The notes beneath the pieces were generated by a model that made no database searches, had not been told where the DNA came from, and saw nothing but the letters and a program-made list of their open reading frames with translations. From Brachybacterium massiliense (GTDB lineage Bacteria > Actinomycetota > Actinomycetes > Actinomycetales > Dermabacteraceae), in contig NZ_FXXB01000007.1 of NCBI RefSeq assembly GCF_900184245.1, positions 62,001 through 126,000 on the forward strand: 64,000 nucleotides of DNA, in the 5' to 3' direction. Both the position numbers and the translations under genes were made by a program. Shown piece after piece: positions 54,277 to 63,175 of the stretch; position 1 is the stretch's first letter; each line of letters begins with the position of its first letter.

Positions 54277-54604
54277 CCGCCCCCCGTTCCCCGGTGCGCA
54301 CGCGCACCGCGGTGCCAACGTCGGTGGTCCAGATCTTCCCGTCGCCGATCCTCCCGGTGCGGGAGGCGGCGAGGACCAGTTCGATGATCGCGGACTCGTC
54401 GCTCTCCAGCGCGAGCACCTCGACCTTGATCTTGGGGATGGTGTCGATTGTGTACTCGGCGCCGCGGTAGACCTCGGTGTGGCCGCCCTGGCGGCCGTAG
54501 CCGGCGACCTCGGTGAGGGTCAGGCCCGTCACCCCGTACTCGCGCAGGGAGTCGGTGACGTCCTGCAGGGCGTGCGGCTGGATGATGGCGGTGATCAGCT
54601 TCAT
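54266..54604 (-). CDS. glnB: nitrogen regulatory protein PII (GlnB/GlnK type)
   Basis: 112 residues, the full PII length. The T-loop holds Tyr51 in YRGAEYTIDTIPKIKVE, the residue modified by GlnD. The B-loop is TGRIGDGKIW (residues 83-92), with the C-terminal IRTGE-like VRTGERGADAL. PII reads ATP/ADP and 2-oxoglutarate and gates the ammonium channel. Location directly after amtB indicates the GlnK role. Its ATG overlaps the amtB stop. Confidence 0.97.
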   Translation of the reverse strand: MKLITAIIQPHALQDVTDSLREYGVTGLTLTEVAGYGRQGGHTEVYRGAEYTIDTIPKIKVEVLALESDESAIIELVLAASRTGRIGDGKIWTTDVGTAVRVRTGERGADAL

Positions 54605-56046
54605 CGGGGCTCTCCTGCGACGGCGGGACGGGTGGTCTCCTCGGCGGCGTCCGCGCCGGGTCCGGCGGCCTCGCGGACCGGGCCGGGCCCGTTGACGGGG
54701 CCGTCGGCCGCGGCACGGCCGACGGGGGCCGGGTTGCGCGGCTCGGGACCGGGGTCCCGGGTCGGGAAGGCGGGGGCCGAGGAGCGGTCCCGGCGGGAGG
54801 CCAGGGCGCCGACCAGATCGTATCCGGCCTCGGCGTGATGGGTGATGTCGATCCCGGCCTGTTCGTCGGCCTCGGGGATCCGCCAGCCCATCGTGTACTT
54901 GAGCACCAGGGCGATGGCGAGGGTCAGCACCGCGGAGATCAGCATGGCCACGATCGCGACGAGGGTCTGGACCAGCAGCAGGCTCGCGCCGCCGCCGAGG
55001 AGGAGACCGCCGTCCACGGCGAGGAAGCCGATCCCGATGGTGCCAACGAGGCCGCCGACCAGGTGCACGCCGACCACGTCGAGCGAGTCGTCGATGCCGA
55101 AGCGGTACTTCAGGCCGACGGCGAGCGCGCAGGCGAGACCTGCCGCGAGACCGAGCACGGTCGAGGTGAGCGGCGTGAGCGCGGCGGCGGCCGGGGTGAT
55201 CGCGACCAGGCCGGCAACGACGCCCGAGGCCATGCCGAGAGAGGTGACGTGCTTGTCGCGGATCCGCTCCACGAGGGCCCATCCGAGCATGGCACCCGCC
55301 GTGGCCACCGTGGTGTTGACCCAGGCCAGGCCCGCGGTGCCGTCGGCCGTGCCGGCGGAGCCTCCGTTGAAGCCGAACCAGCCGAACCACAGCAGTGCGG
55401 CGCCGAGCATGACCAGCGGCAGGTTGTGGGGCTTCATCGGCTCCTTGCCGAAGCCCTTGCGCGCGCCGACCACCAGGGCGAGCACGAGACCGGCGACGCC
55501 GGCGTTGATGTGGACCACGGTGCCGCCGGCGAAGTCGACCGGCTCGGCGATCGCGGCGAAGGGGCCGTCGCCGCTGAGCAGGCCGCCGCCCCAGACCATG
55601 TGGGCCAGGGGTGCGTACACGATCAGCACCCACAGGGCGGCGAAGACCAGCCAGGTGCCGAGCTTGACGCGGTCGGCGATCGCGCCGGAGATCAGGGCGG
55701 TGGAGATGATCGCGAAGGTCATCTGGAAGCCTGCCGCGACGAGGAAGGGCACGCCGCTCTCGGCGAGGAGGGACTGGTCGTCGGTGCCGGCCAGGCCCAG
55801 AAACTCCAGCGGGCTCCCGAACAGGCCGCCAACGTCGGCGCCGAAGGCGATCGAGTATCCGGCGACGGTCCAGGCGATCGCGACCACGGCGATCGCGCTG
55901 AATGACATCAGCATCATGTTCAGCACGGTGCGGGCTCGCACCATGCCTCCGTAGAAGAGGGACAGGCCCGGGGTCATCAGCAGCACGAGGGCGGCACTGG
56001 TGAGGATCCAGGCGGTGGCTCCGGTGTCGAGGTCGAAGGTCTCCAT
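54601..56046 (-). CDS. amtB: ammonium transporter
   Basis: 481 residues, about eleven membrane helices without an N-terminal signal peptide. Family motifs: FYGGMVRARTVLNMMLMSF near residue 33, GTVVHINAGVAG, PMKPHNLPLVMLGAALLWFGWFGFNGGS and GVHLVGGLVGTIGIG. The C-terminal PII-contact region has the usual AGIDITHHAEAGYDL, after which a 70-residue Pro/Ala/Arg tail extends beyond the family end. Start supported by AGGAG nine bases upstream. No GlnR or AmtR box could be recognised. Confidence 0.96.
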   Translation of the reverse strand: METFDLDTGATAWILTSAALVLLMTPGLSLFYGGMVRARTVLNMMLMSFSAIAVVAIAWTVAGYSIAFGADVGGLFGSPLEFLGLAGTDDQSLLAESGVPFLVAAGFQMTFAIISTALISGAIADRVKLGTWLVFAALWVLIVYAPLAHMVWGGGLLSGDGPFAAIAEPVDFAGGTVVHINAGVAGLVLALVVGARKGFGKEPMKPHNLPLVMLGAALLWFGWFGFNGGSAGTADGTAGLAWVNTTVATAGAMLGWALVERIRDKHVTSLGMASGVVAGLVAITPAAAALTPLTSTVLGLAAGLACALAVGLKYRFGIDDSLDVVGVHLVGGLVGTIGIGFLAVDGGLLLGGGASLLLVQTLVAIVAMLISAVLTLAIALVLKYTMGWRIPEADEQAGIDITHHAEAGYDLVGALASRRDRSSAPAFPTRDPGPEPRNPAPVGRAAADGPVNGPGPVREAAGPGADAAEETTRPAVAGEPR

Positions 56047-56219
56047 GGCGGCTCCTGGTGGAGGGTACCGGACCGGGAACGCTGTGCAGGTCCCGGCTCC
56101 GAACGGCCGTGCGGGCCGTGGCCTCATGGTGCGCTCACAGCCCGGTGAGGCCCACAGCGAGAAGCGCCCGTGACCTTTCCGTGATGCGCGATCTTGCCGG
56201 GTGGACGCCCCGTAGCGGC

Positions 56220-56253
56220 GCAGGACCCCCGTCGCTGCCGACGGGGGTCCTGC
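56220..56253. terminator. strong hairpin after ftsY
   Basis: A perfect 15-bp stem (GCAGGACCCCCGTCG with CGACGGGGGTCCTGC, loop CTGC) located 30 bp beyond the ftsY stop. It insulates ftsY from amtB. Confidence 0.75.
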
Positions 56254-56281
56254 GGGGAGGCGGACGAGCAGCGGGGGGCGG

Positions 56282-57826
56282 TCAGCCCTCGAGCAGCGCG
56301 TCCACGAAGCCGTGGGGGTCGAAGGGGGTGAGGTCGTCCACACCCTCGCCGAGGCCCACCATCTTCACGGGAACGCCGAGCTCCCGCTGGACGTTGACCA
56401 CGATGCCGCCCTTGGCGGTGCCGTCGAGCTTGGTCAGCACGATCCCGGTGATGTGGACCGCCTCGGAGAACACGCGGGCCTGCTGCATGCCGTTCTGGCC
56501 GGTGGTGGCGTCGATGACCAGCAGCACCTCGGCGACCTGGTCGCCGTGCAGGCCCTTCTCGGCGACGCGGCGCACCTTGCCGAGCTCGTCCATCAGGCCC
56601 TTCTTGTTCTGCAGGCGCCCGGCGGTGTCGATGATGACCACGTCGACCTCCTGCTCGATTCCGGCCTTGACCGCATCGAAGGCGACGGCGGCGGGGTCCG
56701 CGCCGTCGCGGTCGGAGCGGACGGTGTCCACGCCCACCCGGGAGCCCCAGGTGGCCAGCTGCTCCGCGGCGGCGGCGCGGAAGGTGTCCGCGGCGCCGAG
56801 CACGACGGTGCGCTCGGCGGCGACCAGCACGCGGGCGAGCTTGCCGACGGTGGTGGTCTTCCCGGTGCCGTTGACGCCCACCATCATCAGCACGGAGGGG
56901 ACCTCGACGCCGTCCGGCGCCTCCCGGCGGGTGGCCGCGAGGCGGCGGTCCAGGTCCGGGTTGACCAGGGCCAGGAGCTCCTCGCGCAGAGCCTCGCGCA
57001 CCACCTCGGGATCATCGGTGCCGAGCACCTGGATGCGGCGGCGGAGGTTCTCGAGCATCTCGTCGGTGGCGTCCGGGCCGAGGTCCGCCATCAGCAGCGT
57101 CTCCTCGATCTCGTCCCAGGTGTCCTCGTCCACGCCGGAGCCGCGGGTGAGGAGGGTGAGGATGCCGCGGCCCAGGGCGCCGGAGCGGGAGAGCCGCTCG
57201 CGCAGGCGCACCATCCGCTCGGCGGGCGCCTCGGGGGTGTCCAGGAGGGTGCCGGCGGCGGGCTCCTCCTCGACCGGCGCGTCGGCCGGGGCGGTCTCGG
57301 GCGGAGCGGTCTGCGCGTCGGCGGCCGGGGCCCCGTCGGCGAGGTGCTCCTCAACGACGGAGGTCTGCGGCGGGTTCTCCTGGTCGAAGGGGACGTCCGA
57401 CGGGTCAGTGGCCGGCTCGGTGGTCTCCGGCGCCTCTGTCCCGGGCTGCTCGGCCCCGGGCTGTGCAGGGGCGGTCTGCTCGGGGGCGGTCTGGGATGCC
57501 TCGGAGGCTGAGGGCTCGCGCGCCTCGGCGGTCCCGACGGGGGCGTCGGCGCGGGGAGCATCGGCGCCGGGGGCGTCCACTCGCTCAGCGGGCTTCGCGG
57601 ACGGCGCGGAGAGGGTGTCCGCCCAGGTCGGGGCGGCGGGGCGCTCCTTGACGGCGGTGGCGGAGGCGGCGGTGCCCGTCCCGGTGCCGTCGTCCTCTCG
57701 CGCGGTCGTCTCGTCCGAGGATTTCTTGCGGCCGCGGCTGCGCAGGTAGGCCCAGGCGCCGGCGCCCAGCACGGCGACGGTGCCGCCGCCGCCGGCGAGG
57801 AGTGCGAGTAGGGCATCGGGTTCCAC
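56282..57826 (-). CDS. ftsY: signal recognition particle receptor FtsY
   Basis: 514 residues. An N-terminal hydrophobic stretch (LLALLAGGGGTVAVLGAGAWAYL, residues 6-28) is followed by a 150-residue acidic Pro/Ala/Thr linker, as usual for actinobacterial FtsY, which is membrane-anchored. NG domain from about 205 with GVNGTGKTTTVGKLA, GAADTFRAAAAEQL, DTAGRLQNKKGLMDEL and TKLDGTAKGG. Interacts with Ffh for co-translational targeting. Confidence 0.97.
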   Translation of the reverse strand: MEPDALLALLAGGGGTVAVLGAGAWAYLRSRGRKKSSDETTAREDDGTGTGTAASATAVKERPAAPTWADTLSAPSAKPAERVDAPGADAPRADAPVGTAEAREPSASEASQTAPEQTAPAQPGAEQPGTEAPETTEPATDPSDVPFDQENPPQTSVVEEHLADGAPAADAQTAPPETAPADAPVEEEPAAGTLLDTPEAPAERMVRLRERLSRSGALGRGILTLLTRGSGVDEDTWDEIEETLLMADLGPDATDEMLENLRRRIQVLGTDDPEVVREALREELLALVNPDLDRRLAATRREAPDGVEVPSVLMMVGVNGTGKTTTVGKLARVLVAAERTVVLGAADTFRAAAAEQLATWGSRVGVDTVRSDRDGADPAAVAFDAVKAGIEQEVDVVIIDTAGRLQNKKGLMDELGKVRRVAEKGLHGDQVAEVLLVIDATTGQNGMQQARVFSEAVHITGIVLTKLDGTAKGGIVVNVQRELGVPVKMVGLGEGVDDLTPFDPHGFVDALLEG

Positions 57827-57936
57827 GGGTCACCTCCGAGGTCGGGGAAGCCGACGAAGCGGCGAGGACAGCCGCCAGTCTAGGCGCGATGCGACCCCGG
57901 CCCGATTCGGGACCTTCACATGCGGTGCCCGCCCCT

Positions 57937-58110
57937 TCAGCGGCGGGTGCGCGAGGTGTGGCGGGGATCGTCGTCGTCGCGGCTGCCGCGTTCGTCGTCG
58001 ACGGCGCCCTTGAGGTGCGGCAGCGCGACCGCGACCAGGATCCCCGCGGCCAGGAGCACGGCGAGGGCCAGGAACACGATGACGACGAAGGGCAGGTCCA
58101 TGGTCGTCAT
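57937..58110 (-). CDS. 57-residue single-helix membrane protein
   Basis: A short reading frame with coding-like codon use: MTTMDLPFVVIVFLALAVLL, then one transmembrane helix (about 7-30) and a charged tail rich in Asp and Arg (DDERGSRDDDDPRHTSRTRR). An in-frame ATG three codons later is an alternative start. It lies about 110 bp upstream of ftsY on the same strand. I do not recognise it; similar single-helix proteins are common before ftsY in Micrococcales, but I cannot verify that here. Confidence 0.6.
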   Translation of the reverse strand: MTTMDLPFVVIVFLALAVLLAAGILVAVALPHLKGAVDDERGSRDDDDPRHTSRTRR

Positions 58111-58215
58111 TGTGCACCGCGCGGCTGGGGTGAGGCTGGACCGCGGGGTGCGGCGCGCCTCACCCCGGCCGGCGCGGGATGGCTCGGGCGAGGTCGGACT
58201 TGAGAGCGCGGAGGC

Positions 58216-58641
58216 TCAGCCCAGCTCGGGGAACCAGATGCCGATCTCGCGGGCTGCGGACTCCTCGGAGTCCGAGCCGTGCACGAGGTTCTGGATGACG
58301 GGCAGGTCCCACTCGCGAGCCAGGTCGCCGCGGATGGTGCCGGGGGCGGCCTCGGTGGGGTTGGTGGCGCCGGCCAGGGAGCGGAATCCGGGGATCACGC
58401 CCTCACCCTCGGCGACGATCGCAACGAGAGGGGCGGAGCCCATGTAGTCGACGAGGCCGGGATAGAAGGGCTTGCCCTCGTGCTCGGCGTAGTGGGCGGC
58501 GAGCTCCTCGGCGGTGGCGGTGCGCTGGGCCAGAGCGAGGATGTCGTATCCCTTGGCCTCGATGCGGCGGATGATCTCCCCGCGCAGGCCGCGCTGGACG
58601 GCGTCGGGCTTGAGCAGGACGAGTGTGCGCTGTGCGGTCAT
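58216..58641 (-). CDS. ndk: nucleoside diphosphate kinase
   Basis: Equilibrates nucleoside di- and triphosphates. The ATG of MTAQRTLVLLKPDAVQRGLRGE gives 141 residues, the family size; the frame extends further without conservation. The phosphohistidine lies in NLVHGSDSEESAAREIGIWF. A TACCCT box exactly 6 nt upstream supports this start. Confidence 0.96.
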   Translation of the reverse strand: MTAQRTLVLLKPDAVQRGLRGEIIRRIEAKGYDILALAQRTATAEELAAHYAEHEGKPFYPGLVDYMGSAPLVAIVAEGEGVIPGFRSLAGATNPTEAAPGTIRGDLAREWDLPVIQNLVHGSDSEESAAREIGIWFPELG

Positions 58642-58647
58642 GGCACC

Positions 58648-58653
58648 AGGGTA
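58648..58653 (-). promoter_or_regulatory. -10-like TACCCT before ndk
   Basis: On the minus strand TACCCT, GGTGCC, ATG, the same layout as at 19769-19783. Indicates a leaderless ndk transcript. Confidence 0.5.
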
Positions 58654-58705
58654 CCCACGTGGGCGGATGCTCCCGGCCATGACCGGCCTGTCGGGACCGC
58701 GGAGG

Positions 58706-59122
58706 TCAGCTGGCCCCTCCGTCGGACTCCGCGGCGCGAGCGGCGAGCACCTGCGCGTCGACCTCGTCCTTCTCGGCGTCGAGCTGATGGCCCTTGAAGA
58801 TGCCGTAGGTGTACAGGGCCGCGAATCCGGCGCCCACCACCCACATCGCGGTGACCTGGAGGCCCAGCAGCAGCACGGGCAGCTGCAGCGCGAGCCCGAG
58901 CCAGTACGGCCAGGCGCCGCGCTTGAGCATCCCCGAACACAGCACCAGGGCGAGCACGGTCAGCAGCGCCCAGGTCCAGGTCAGGGCGCGGTCGTCGGGC
59001 ACGAGCTGGTGCGCCACCAGCGCCGCGAAGAACACCACGAACGCCTCGGTCACCAGGACCGTCGCGGAGATCATCCGCTGCGCGCCATGCGGGCGGGGCG
59101 AGGGGGTGAGGTCGAGGTTCAT
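58706..59122 (-). CDS. DUF4233 membrane protein
   Basis: 138 residues with four hydrophobic segments (about 18-40, 46-65, 70-88 and 90-108) and a charged C-terminus. The sequence (VLVTEAFVVFFAALVAHQLV and CSGMLKRGAWPYWLGLALQLPVLLLG) fits DUF4233, an actinobacterial family of unknown function found between folC and ndk. Start 2 bp after the folC stop. Confidence 0.88.
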   Translation of the reverse strand: MNLDLTPSPRPHGAQRMISATVLVTEAFVVFFAALVAHQLVPDDRALTWTWALLTVLALVLCSGMLKRGAWPYWLGLALQLPVLLLGLQVTAMWVVGAGFAALYTYGIFKGHQLDAEKDEVDAQVLAARAAESDGGAS

Positions 59123-59124
59123 GG

Positions 59125-60498
59125 TCAGTCCTCCTCCGGCACGCCGAGCAGGTCGCGCACCTCGGCCACGAGGGTCACAGAACCGGCGGCGACCACTCCC
59201 CCGAACTGGTCCCCGTCCAGCTCGGCGAGGTCCACGGCGGCCTGGATCGCGTCCGGCAGGCTGGGCTGCTCGAAGACGCGGTCCTCGTCGTCGAAGATGT
59301 CGCGGGCGAGCTCGGCGAGACGGTCCGTGGGCACGGCGCGCGGGGAGCTCGACTGGGAGATCACCACCGCGTCCAGCAGCGGTTCGAGCGCCTCGAGCAC
59401 CCCTGCGGCGTCCTTCTCCTGGAGGATGCCGATCAGGCCGACGGAGCGGGTGAAGCGGAAGTTCTCGCGGACGGTCTCGACCAGGGTCAGCGCCCCGGCG
59501 GGGTTGTGCGCGGCATCCAGCAGAACGGTGGGCGCCTGGCGCACCACCTCCGCGCGCCCCGGCGAGGTGACGGTCGACAGCGCGGCACCGAGCATCTCGC
59601 CGTCCAGGACCGTGCCGCCGTCGCCGAGCAGGGCCTCCGCCGCGGAGACGGCGAGGAGGGCGTTGCGGGCCTGATGCTCGCCCAGCAGCGAGAGGAACAG
59701 GTCCTCATAGCGGCCGGCGATGCCCTGGAGGGTCAGCATCTGCCCGCCCACGCCCGGGGTCCGGGCGATCACGCCGATCTGCTGATCCTCGACCGCGGCC
59801 TCCGCGCCCAGCTCGGTGATCCGCTCGCGCAGCACATCGGCGGCGTCCTGGTAGGGCTGGGAGGCGATCACCGCGGTGGCCCGGGAGGTGAGGATCCCTG
59901 CCTTCTCCCCCGCGATCTCTGCGATGGTCTCCCCGAGGTACTCCTGGTGGTCCAGGGAGATGGGGGTGATCACGGCGACGTCGGGGTCGACGGCGCCGGT
60001 CGCGTCCCAGGTCCCGCCGAGCCCGGTCTCCACCACGGCGACGTCGACCGGGGCGGAGGCGAAGGCCTGGAAGGACATCGCGGTGAGGTACTCGAAGTAG
60101 GTCAGGGGCGGTCCGCCGGCGGCCGCGGACTCGGCGTCGACGATCGCGGCGAAGGGCTCCACGTCCCGGTAGGCCTGGAGGAAGCCCTCCTCGTCGATCG
60201 ATGCTCCGTCGATCGCGATCCGCTCGACGGGAGAGCGCAGGTGCGGGCTGGTGGTGCGCCCCGTGCGCAGACCCGCCTCGCGCAGGATCCGCTCGAGGAT
60301 CCGCGCGGTGGTGGTCTTGCCGTTGGTGCCGGCGATCCGGATCGACCGGTACGAGTTCTGCGGGTCCCCCATCAGCTCCATCACGCGCGTGATGCGCGAG
60401 AGGTCGGGCTCGATCCGGTTCTCCGGTGCGCGCTCGAGCAGCGCCGCATAGACCTCTCGCAGCTCGGGCGACATGGTCGGACGGGAGGGACGGGGCAC
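59125..60498 (-). CDS. folC: bifunctional folylpolyglutamate synthase / dihydrofolate synthase
   Basis: Adds glutamate to dihydropteroate and to folates. The start is the GTG of VPRPSRPTMSPELREVYA (457 residues) because AGGAG lies five bases before it; the ATG seven codons later has no ribosome site. Mur-ligase-type motifs: IAGTNGKTTTARILERIL, SPHLRSPVERI, ETGLGGTWDATG, DHQEYLGETIAEIAGEKAGI and DAAHNPAGA. Normal family length. Confidence 0.95.
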   Translation of the reverse strand: MPRPSRPTMSPELREVYAALLERAPENRIEPDLSRITRVMELMGDPQNSYRSIRIAGTNGKTTTARILERILREAGLRTGRTTSPHLRSPVERIAIDGASIDEEGFLQAYRDVEPFAAIVDAESAAAGGPPLTYFEYLTAMSFQAFASAPVDVAVVETGLGGTWDATGAVDPDVAVITPISLDHQEYLGETIAEIAGEKAGILTSRATAVIASQPYQDAADVLRERITELGAEAAVEDQQIGVIARTPGVGGQMLTLQGIAGRYEDLFLSLLGEHQARNALLAVSAAEALLGDGGTVLDGEMLGAALSTVTSPGRAEVVRQAPTVLLDAAHNPAGALTLVETVRENFRFTRSVGLIGILQEKDAAGVLEALEPLLDAVVISQSSSPRAVPTDRLAELARDIFDDEDRVFEQPSLPDAIQAAVDLAELDGDQFGGVVAAGSVTLVAEVRDLLGVPEED

Positions 60499-60553
60499 AG
60501 CGGCTCCTGGATCAGCACGGACGGGGCGCGGCTCAGTGTACGAGCAGCGGCTG

Positions 60554-60585
60554 TGACGGTTCCTCCCCACCGTGCCCGGGTCCAC
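60554..60585 (+). other. possible degenerate copy Z of the dispersed motif
   Basis: In the 185-bp divergent region between folC and the next plus-strand gene, a stretch beginning TGACGGTTCCTCC and ending GTCCAC matches about 22 of 32 positions of 33670-33701. May be chance. Confidence 0.3.
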
Positions 60586-60683
60586 AACGGCCAGGGCCCC
60601 CTCCTCGCGGATGTGAGCGCCCCCATACGCTCCAGGAGACGAACGAGGGCCGACGGGGCCCGCCGAGGGATGAGGGGGATGCG

Positions 60684-61475
60684 ATGACCGAGGTGATCGC
60701 GACCGTGCAGCGCGCGGCGCAGAGCGCGGGCCGGGGAGCCGATCCCGGCCGGGAATGGAATCCGGTGTACCGGGTGCTGGCCGAGGAATCGAGCCGCAGC
60801 CACGACACCGGCACGAGCGCCGGAGCGGTGGGCCTCGAGGGGCCCGGCCTGGATCTGGTGGCCCGGCACCTGCGATCGTCCGCCCTGCTGGTCATCGCGG
60901 TGACCGACGGTGAGCGGACGCGCAGCCTGCGGATCGGCCTGGCACCGTCCACCGCGACGCTCGAACGGGCCGATGGCGAGGGCCCCTCGCACTGGTGCGA
61001 GGTCGACGTGCAGCAGGTGCCCGCGGCGGTCACCTCGCTGCTCGAGGACTCCGGCATCGCGCTGTCCCCCGCGCAGCTGAGCGTCGAGCACCAGCGCGAT
61101 GCCCTGCGCCTCTCCCCCGCCCAGAGCCGGCTCGCGCACGCCGCACTCCTGCACGGGGCTCCGGCCGAGGAGGCGTTCGCGAGCATCCCTGATCTCGACG
61201 AGGCGCCGCGCGATGCGCTCACGGCGACCGGGCCGCGGGTCTCTCTCGCCCTGACCCTCCACGACCCGCACCGGCAGGTCGCGGAGGAGCCGATCACCTG
61301 GTCCCGCCTGTGGGTCCACGGGCGGCACGGGCTGTACCGGCTCGATCAGCCCGCGAGCCCCGCGCTCGAGGTCCATCCGGTCGCAGACGGCGACGTGCTG
61401 GGCAGCGTGCTGCCGGTGCTCGAGCAGGGGATCCGCTTCGCGTCCGCGAGCGCCGCCTCGGGCGGTGCGCGATGA
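60684..61475 (+). CDS. uncharacterised protein paired with the WXG-hydrolase gene
   Basis: 263 residues from an ATG with GGGGG about five bases upstream. It has no signal peptide or membrane helix and no motif I recognise; the sequence alternates beta-like (RSLRIGLAPSTATLERAD) and helical segments (SRLAHAALLHGAPAEEAFASI). Its stop overlaps the next start as ATGA. By position it could be a chaperone or immunity/accessory protein for the secreted-looking partner; that is inference only. Confidence 0.7.
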   Translation: MTEVIATVQRAAQSAGRGADPGREWNPVYRVLAEESSRSHDTGTSAGAVGLEGPGLDLVARHLRSSALLVIAVTDGERTRSLRIGLAPSTATLERADGEGPSHWCEVDVQQVPAAVTSLLEDSGIALSPAQLSVEHQRDALRLSPAQSRLAHAALLHGAPAEEAFASIPDLDEAPRDALTATGPRVSLALTLHDPHRQVAEEPITWSRLWVHGRHGLYRLDQPASPALEVHPVADGDVLGSVLPVLEQGIRFASASAASGGAR

Positions 61476-63082
61476 GCGCCTTCTGGGGCATGGACCCTGC
61501 GCAGGTGCGTGCGCATGCCGAACGACTGCGCACGGCCTCGGGCCAGGTCGAGGCCGTCACTGCGCGGCTCGGCGCCGCCGTGGACGGCACGGCGTGGACC
61601 GGCGCTGATGCCGAGCAGTTCCGCCACCGCTGGCAGAACGGCGCCGCCCAGCACCTCCAGACGCTGAGCACCGAGCTGCTCGCGCTCGGAGACGGGGCGT
61701 GCGGCGAGGCGGAGCAGCAGGACGCCGCCTCGAGCCCACAGGGCCGGGGCTCCGACGGCGCGGGCGCAGAGGGCGCGGCCGGCGAGGAGCACCGCGGCAC
61801 GAGAGCCCCAGCCGACGGCTCCGGTGCGGGTGCGCGCGGCGGCTATCTCCACGAGGACAACCCCTGGATCCCGGACTGGCTCGAGGGCCCGGCCGAGGAT
61901 CTCCTCTCGGCCTTCGCCGGCACGGCCTCCGAGGCGATCGGCCAGGGGTTCGACACCGGGTTCGACATGCTCGAGGACGGGCTGGACCGGTTCGGGGTCA
62001 GCACCGCCGGGCTCGCCCAGTTCCAGCGGGATGCGAGCCACTTCGGGGAGATCCTCGGGGACTGGGCCACCGGCGAGCGCGTGCCGACGATCGCCGAGCT
62101 GGGCGCCGCGGGTCTGCTGGCGGCGGGCTCGGGCGGTGTGGGGATGTGGGAGGCCGTCACCGGGCAGGACACTGCGCTGCTGGATGACCGGCCGGGAGGC
62201 ATCGTCGACTCGGTGCGCACCGAGCCCGTCCCCGCGCAGGGCGCGCAGACCCTGCAGGACCTGATCGTGCAGAACGATGCGCTGCGGATGGACAACCCCG
62301 GTGGGCCTCTCGAGCACGGGCAGATCGGCATCCAGGAGGTCCATCGCACCGGCGGCGGTGATCCCGCGTACATCGTCCAGGTCCCGCCCACGGAGGGCGC
62401 TGCCTTCTCCGACGTCCCCGGCGCCTACGGGGAGCAGGGCAATTCGCGGGACTGGGGCTCGAACCTGCGCCTGGTGGCCGGGCAGCATCCCGCCGCGATG
62501 GATGACGTGCGCGCCGCGATGGAGGCCGCCGGGGTGCCGGCGGGCGCCGATGTGCTGCTGGTCGGCCATTCCCAGGGCGGCATCGTGGCGAACCATCTCT
62601 CCGCCGATCCCACCTTCAACAGCAGCTCCGGCGACTCCGGCACCTACAACGTGACCCATGCGTTCTCGGTGGGCTCCCCGGTGCAGACCGTGGTGCCCGC
62701 CCAGGGCTCGACCCAGTCGGTGAACGTGAACCACGGCGGCGGGTTCGGTGCGGACGGGATCAGCGGAGACCTGATCCCCGCCCTGGATCTGGGCGGCGCG
62801 CAGGCGGACGGCGGCACGCTGAGCGCGCCCCACCGGCACGAGGTGACACTGCCCGGCTATCCGGTCCCCTCCGCCCATCCGGTGACGATCCTGCAGTCGA
62901 ACCACGACTCGATGGGTCTGCAGGGCGAGGCCACCGGCGGCTACGCGGGAAGCGTCGGGCGGGCGACTGCTGGTGATCCCACGCTGTCCTCGCTGGAGCG
63001 CGATCTCACCGGCCGGTACCTCGGAGAGGGCACCACCGTCGTGGGATCCCAGGTGGTGACGGTGGGCCGCGGTGCACCGTGA
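61472..63082 (+). CDS. WXG-type N-terminal domain fused to an alpha/beta-hydrolase
   Basis: 536 residues. The first 85 resemble a WXG100/ESX substrate helix-turn-helix: MDPAQVRAHAERLRTASGQV, then AWTGADAEQFRHRW with WTG at residues 42-44. A disordered Gly/Ser/Glu linker follows (about 86-125), then a helical stretch with a hydrophobic Gly-rich segment (ELGAAGLLAAGSGGVG, about 209-224). The C-terminal hydrolase contains the nucleophile elbow GHSQGG (Ser367) in VLLVGHSQGGIVANHL. Asp433 and His478 (SNHDSMG) are candidate acid and base. Probably exported by a type VII-like route as an esterase or toxin; no ESX core genes are in the window. Confidence 0.8.
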   Translation: MSAFWGMDPAQVRAHAERLRTASGQVEAVTARLGAAVDGTAWTGADAEQFRHRWQNGAAQHLQTLSTELLALGDGACGEAEQQDAASSPQGRGSDGAGAEGAAGEEHRGTRAPADGSGAGARGGYLHEDNPWIPDWLEGPAEDLLSAFAGTASEAIGQGFDTGFDMLEDGLDRFGVSTAGLAQFQRDASHFGEILGDWATGERVPTIAELGAAGLLAAGSGGVGMWEAVTGQDTALLDDRPGGIVDSVRTEPVPAQGAQTLQDLIVQNDALRMDNPGGPLEHGQIGIQEVHRTGGGDPAYIVQVPPTEGAAFSDVPGAYGEQGNSRDWGSNLRLVAGQHPAAMDDVRAAMEAAGVPAGADVLLVGHSQGGIVANHLSADPTFNSSSGDSGTYNVTHAFSVGSPVQTVVPAQGSTQSVNVNHGGGFGADGISGDLIPALDLGGAQADGGTLSAPHRHEVTLPGYPVPSAHPVTILQSNHDSMGLQGEATGGYAGSVGRATAGDPTLSSLERDLTGRYLGEGTTVVGSQVVTVGRGAP

Positions 63083-63175
63083 GCGCAGCGCGCCACGGCG
63101 CCGCGGCACCTGCCCCGCTGGTCCGCGGACCTCGGCGGAGTCCCGTCCCGCGGCGTGCAGTGCCGTCCGTGGGAC

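Noticed and set aside
56047..56219. GlnR or AmtR operator upstream of amtB
   Set aside because: I looked for GTnAC-type and ATAG-type half sites on both strands and found no convincing pair.
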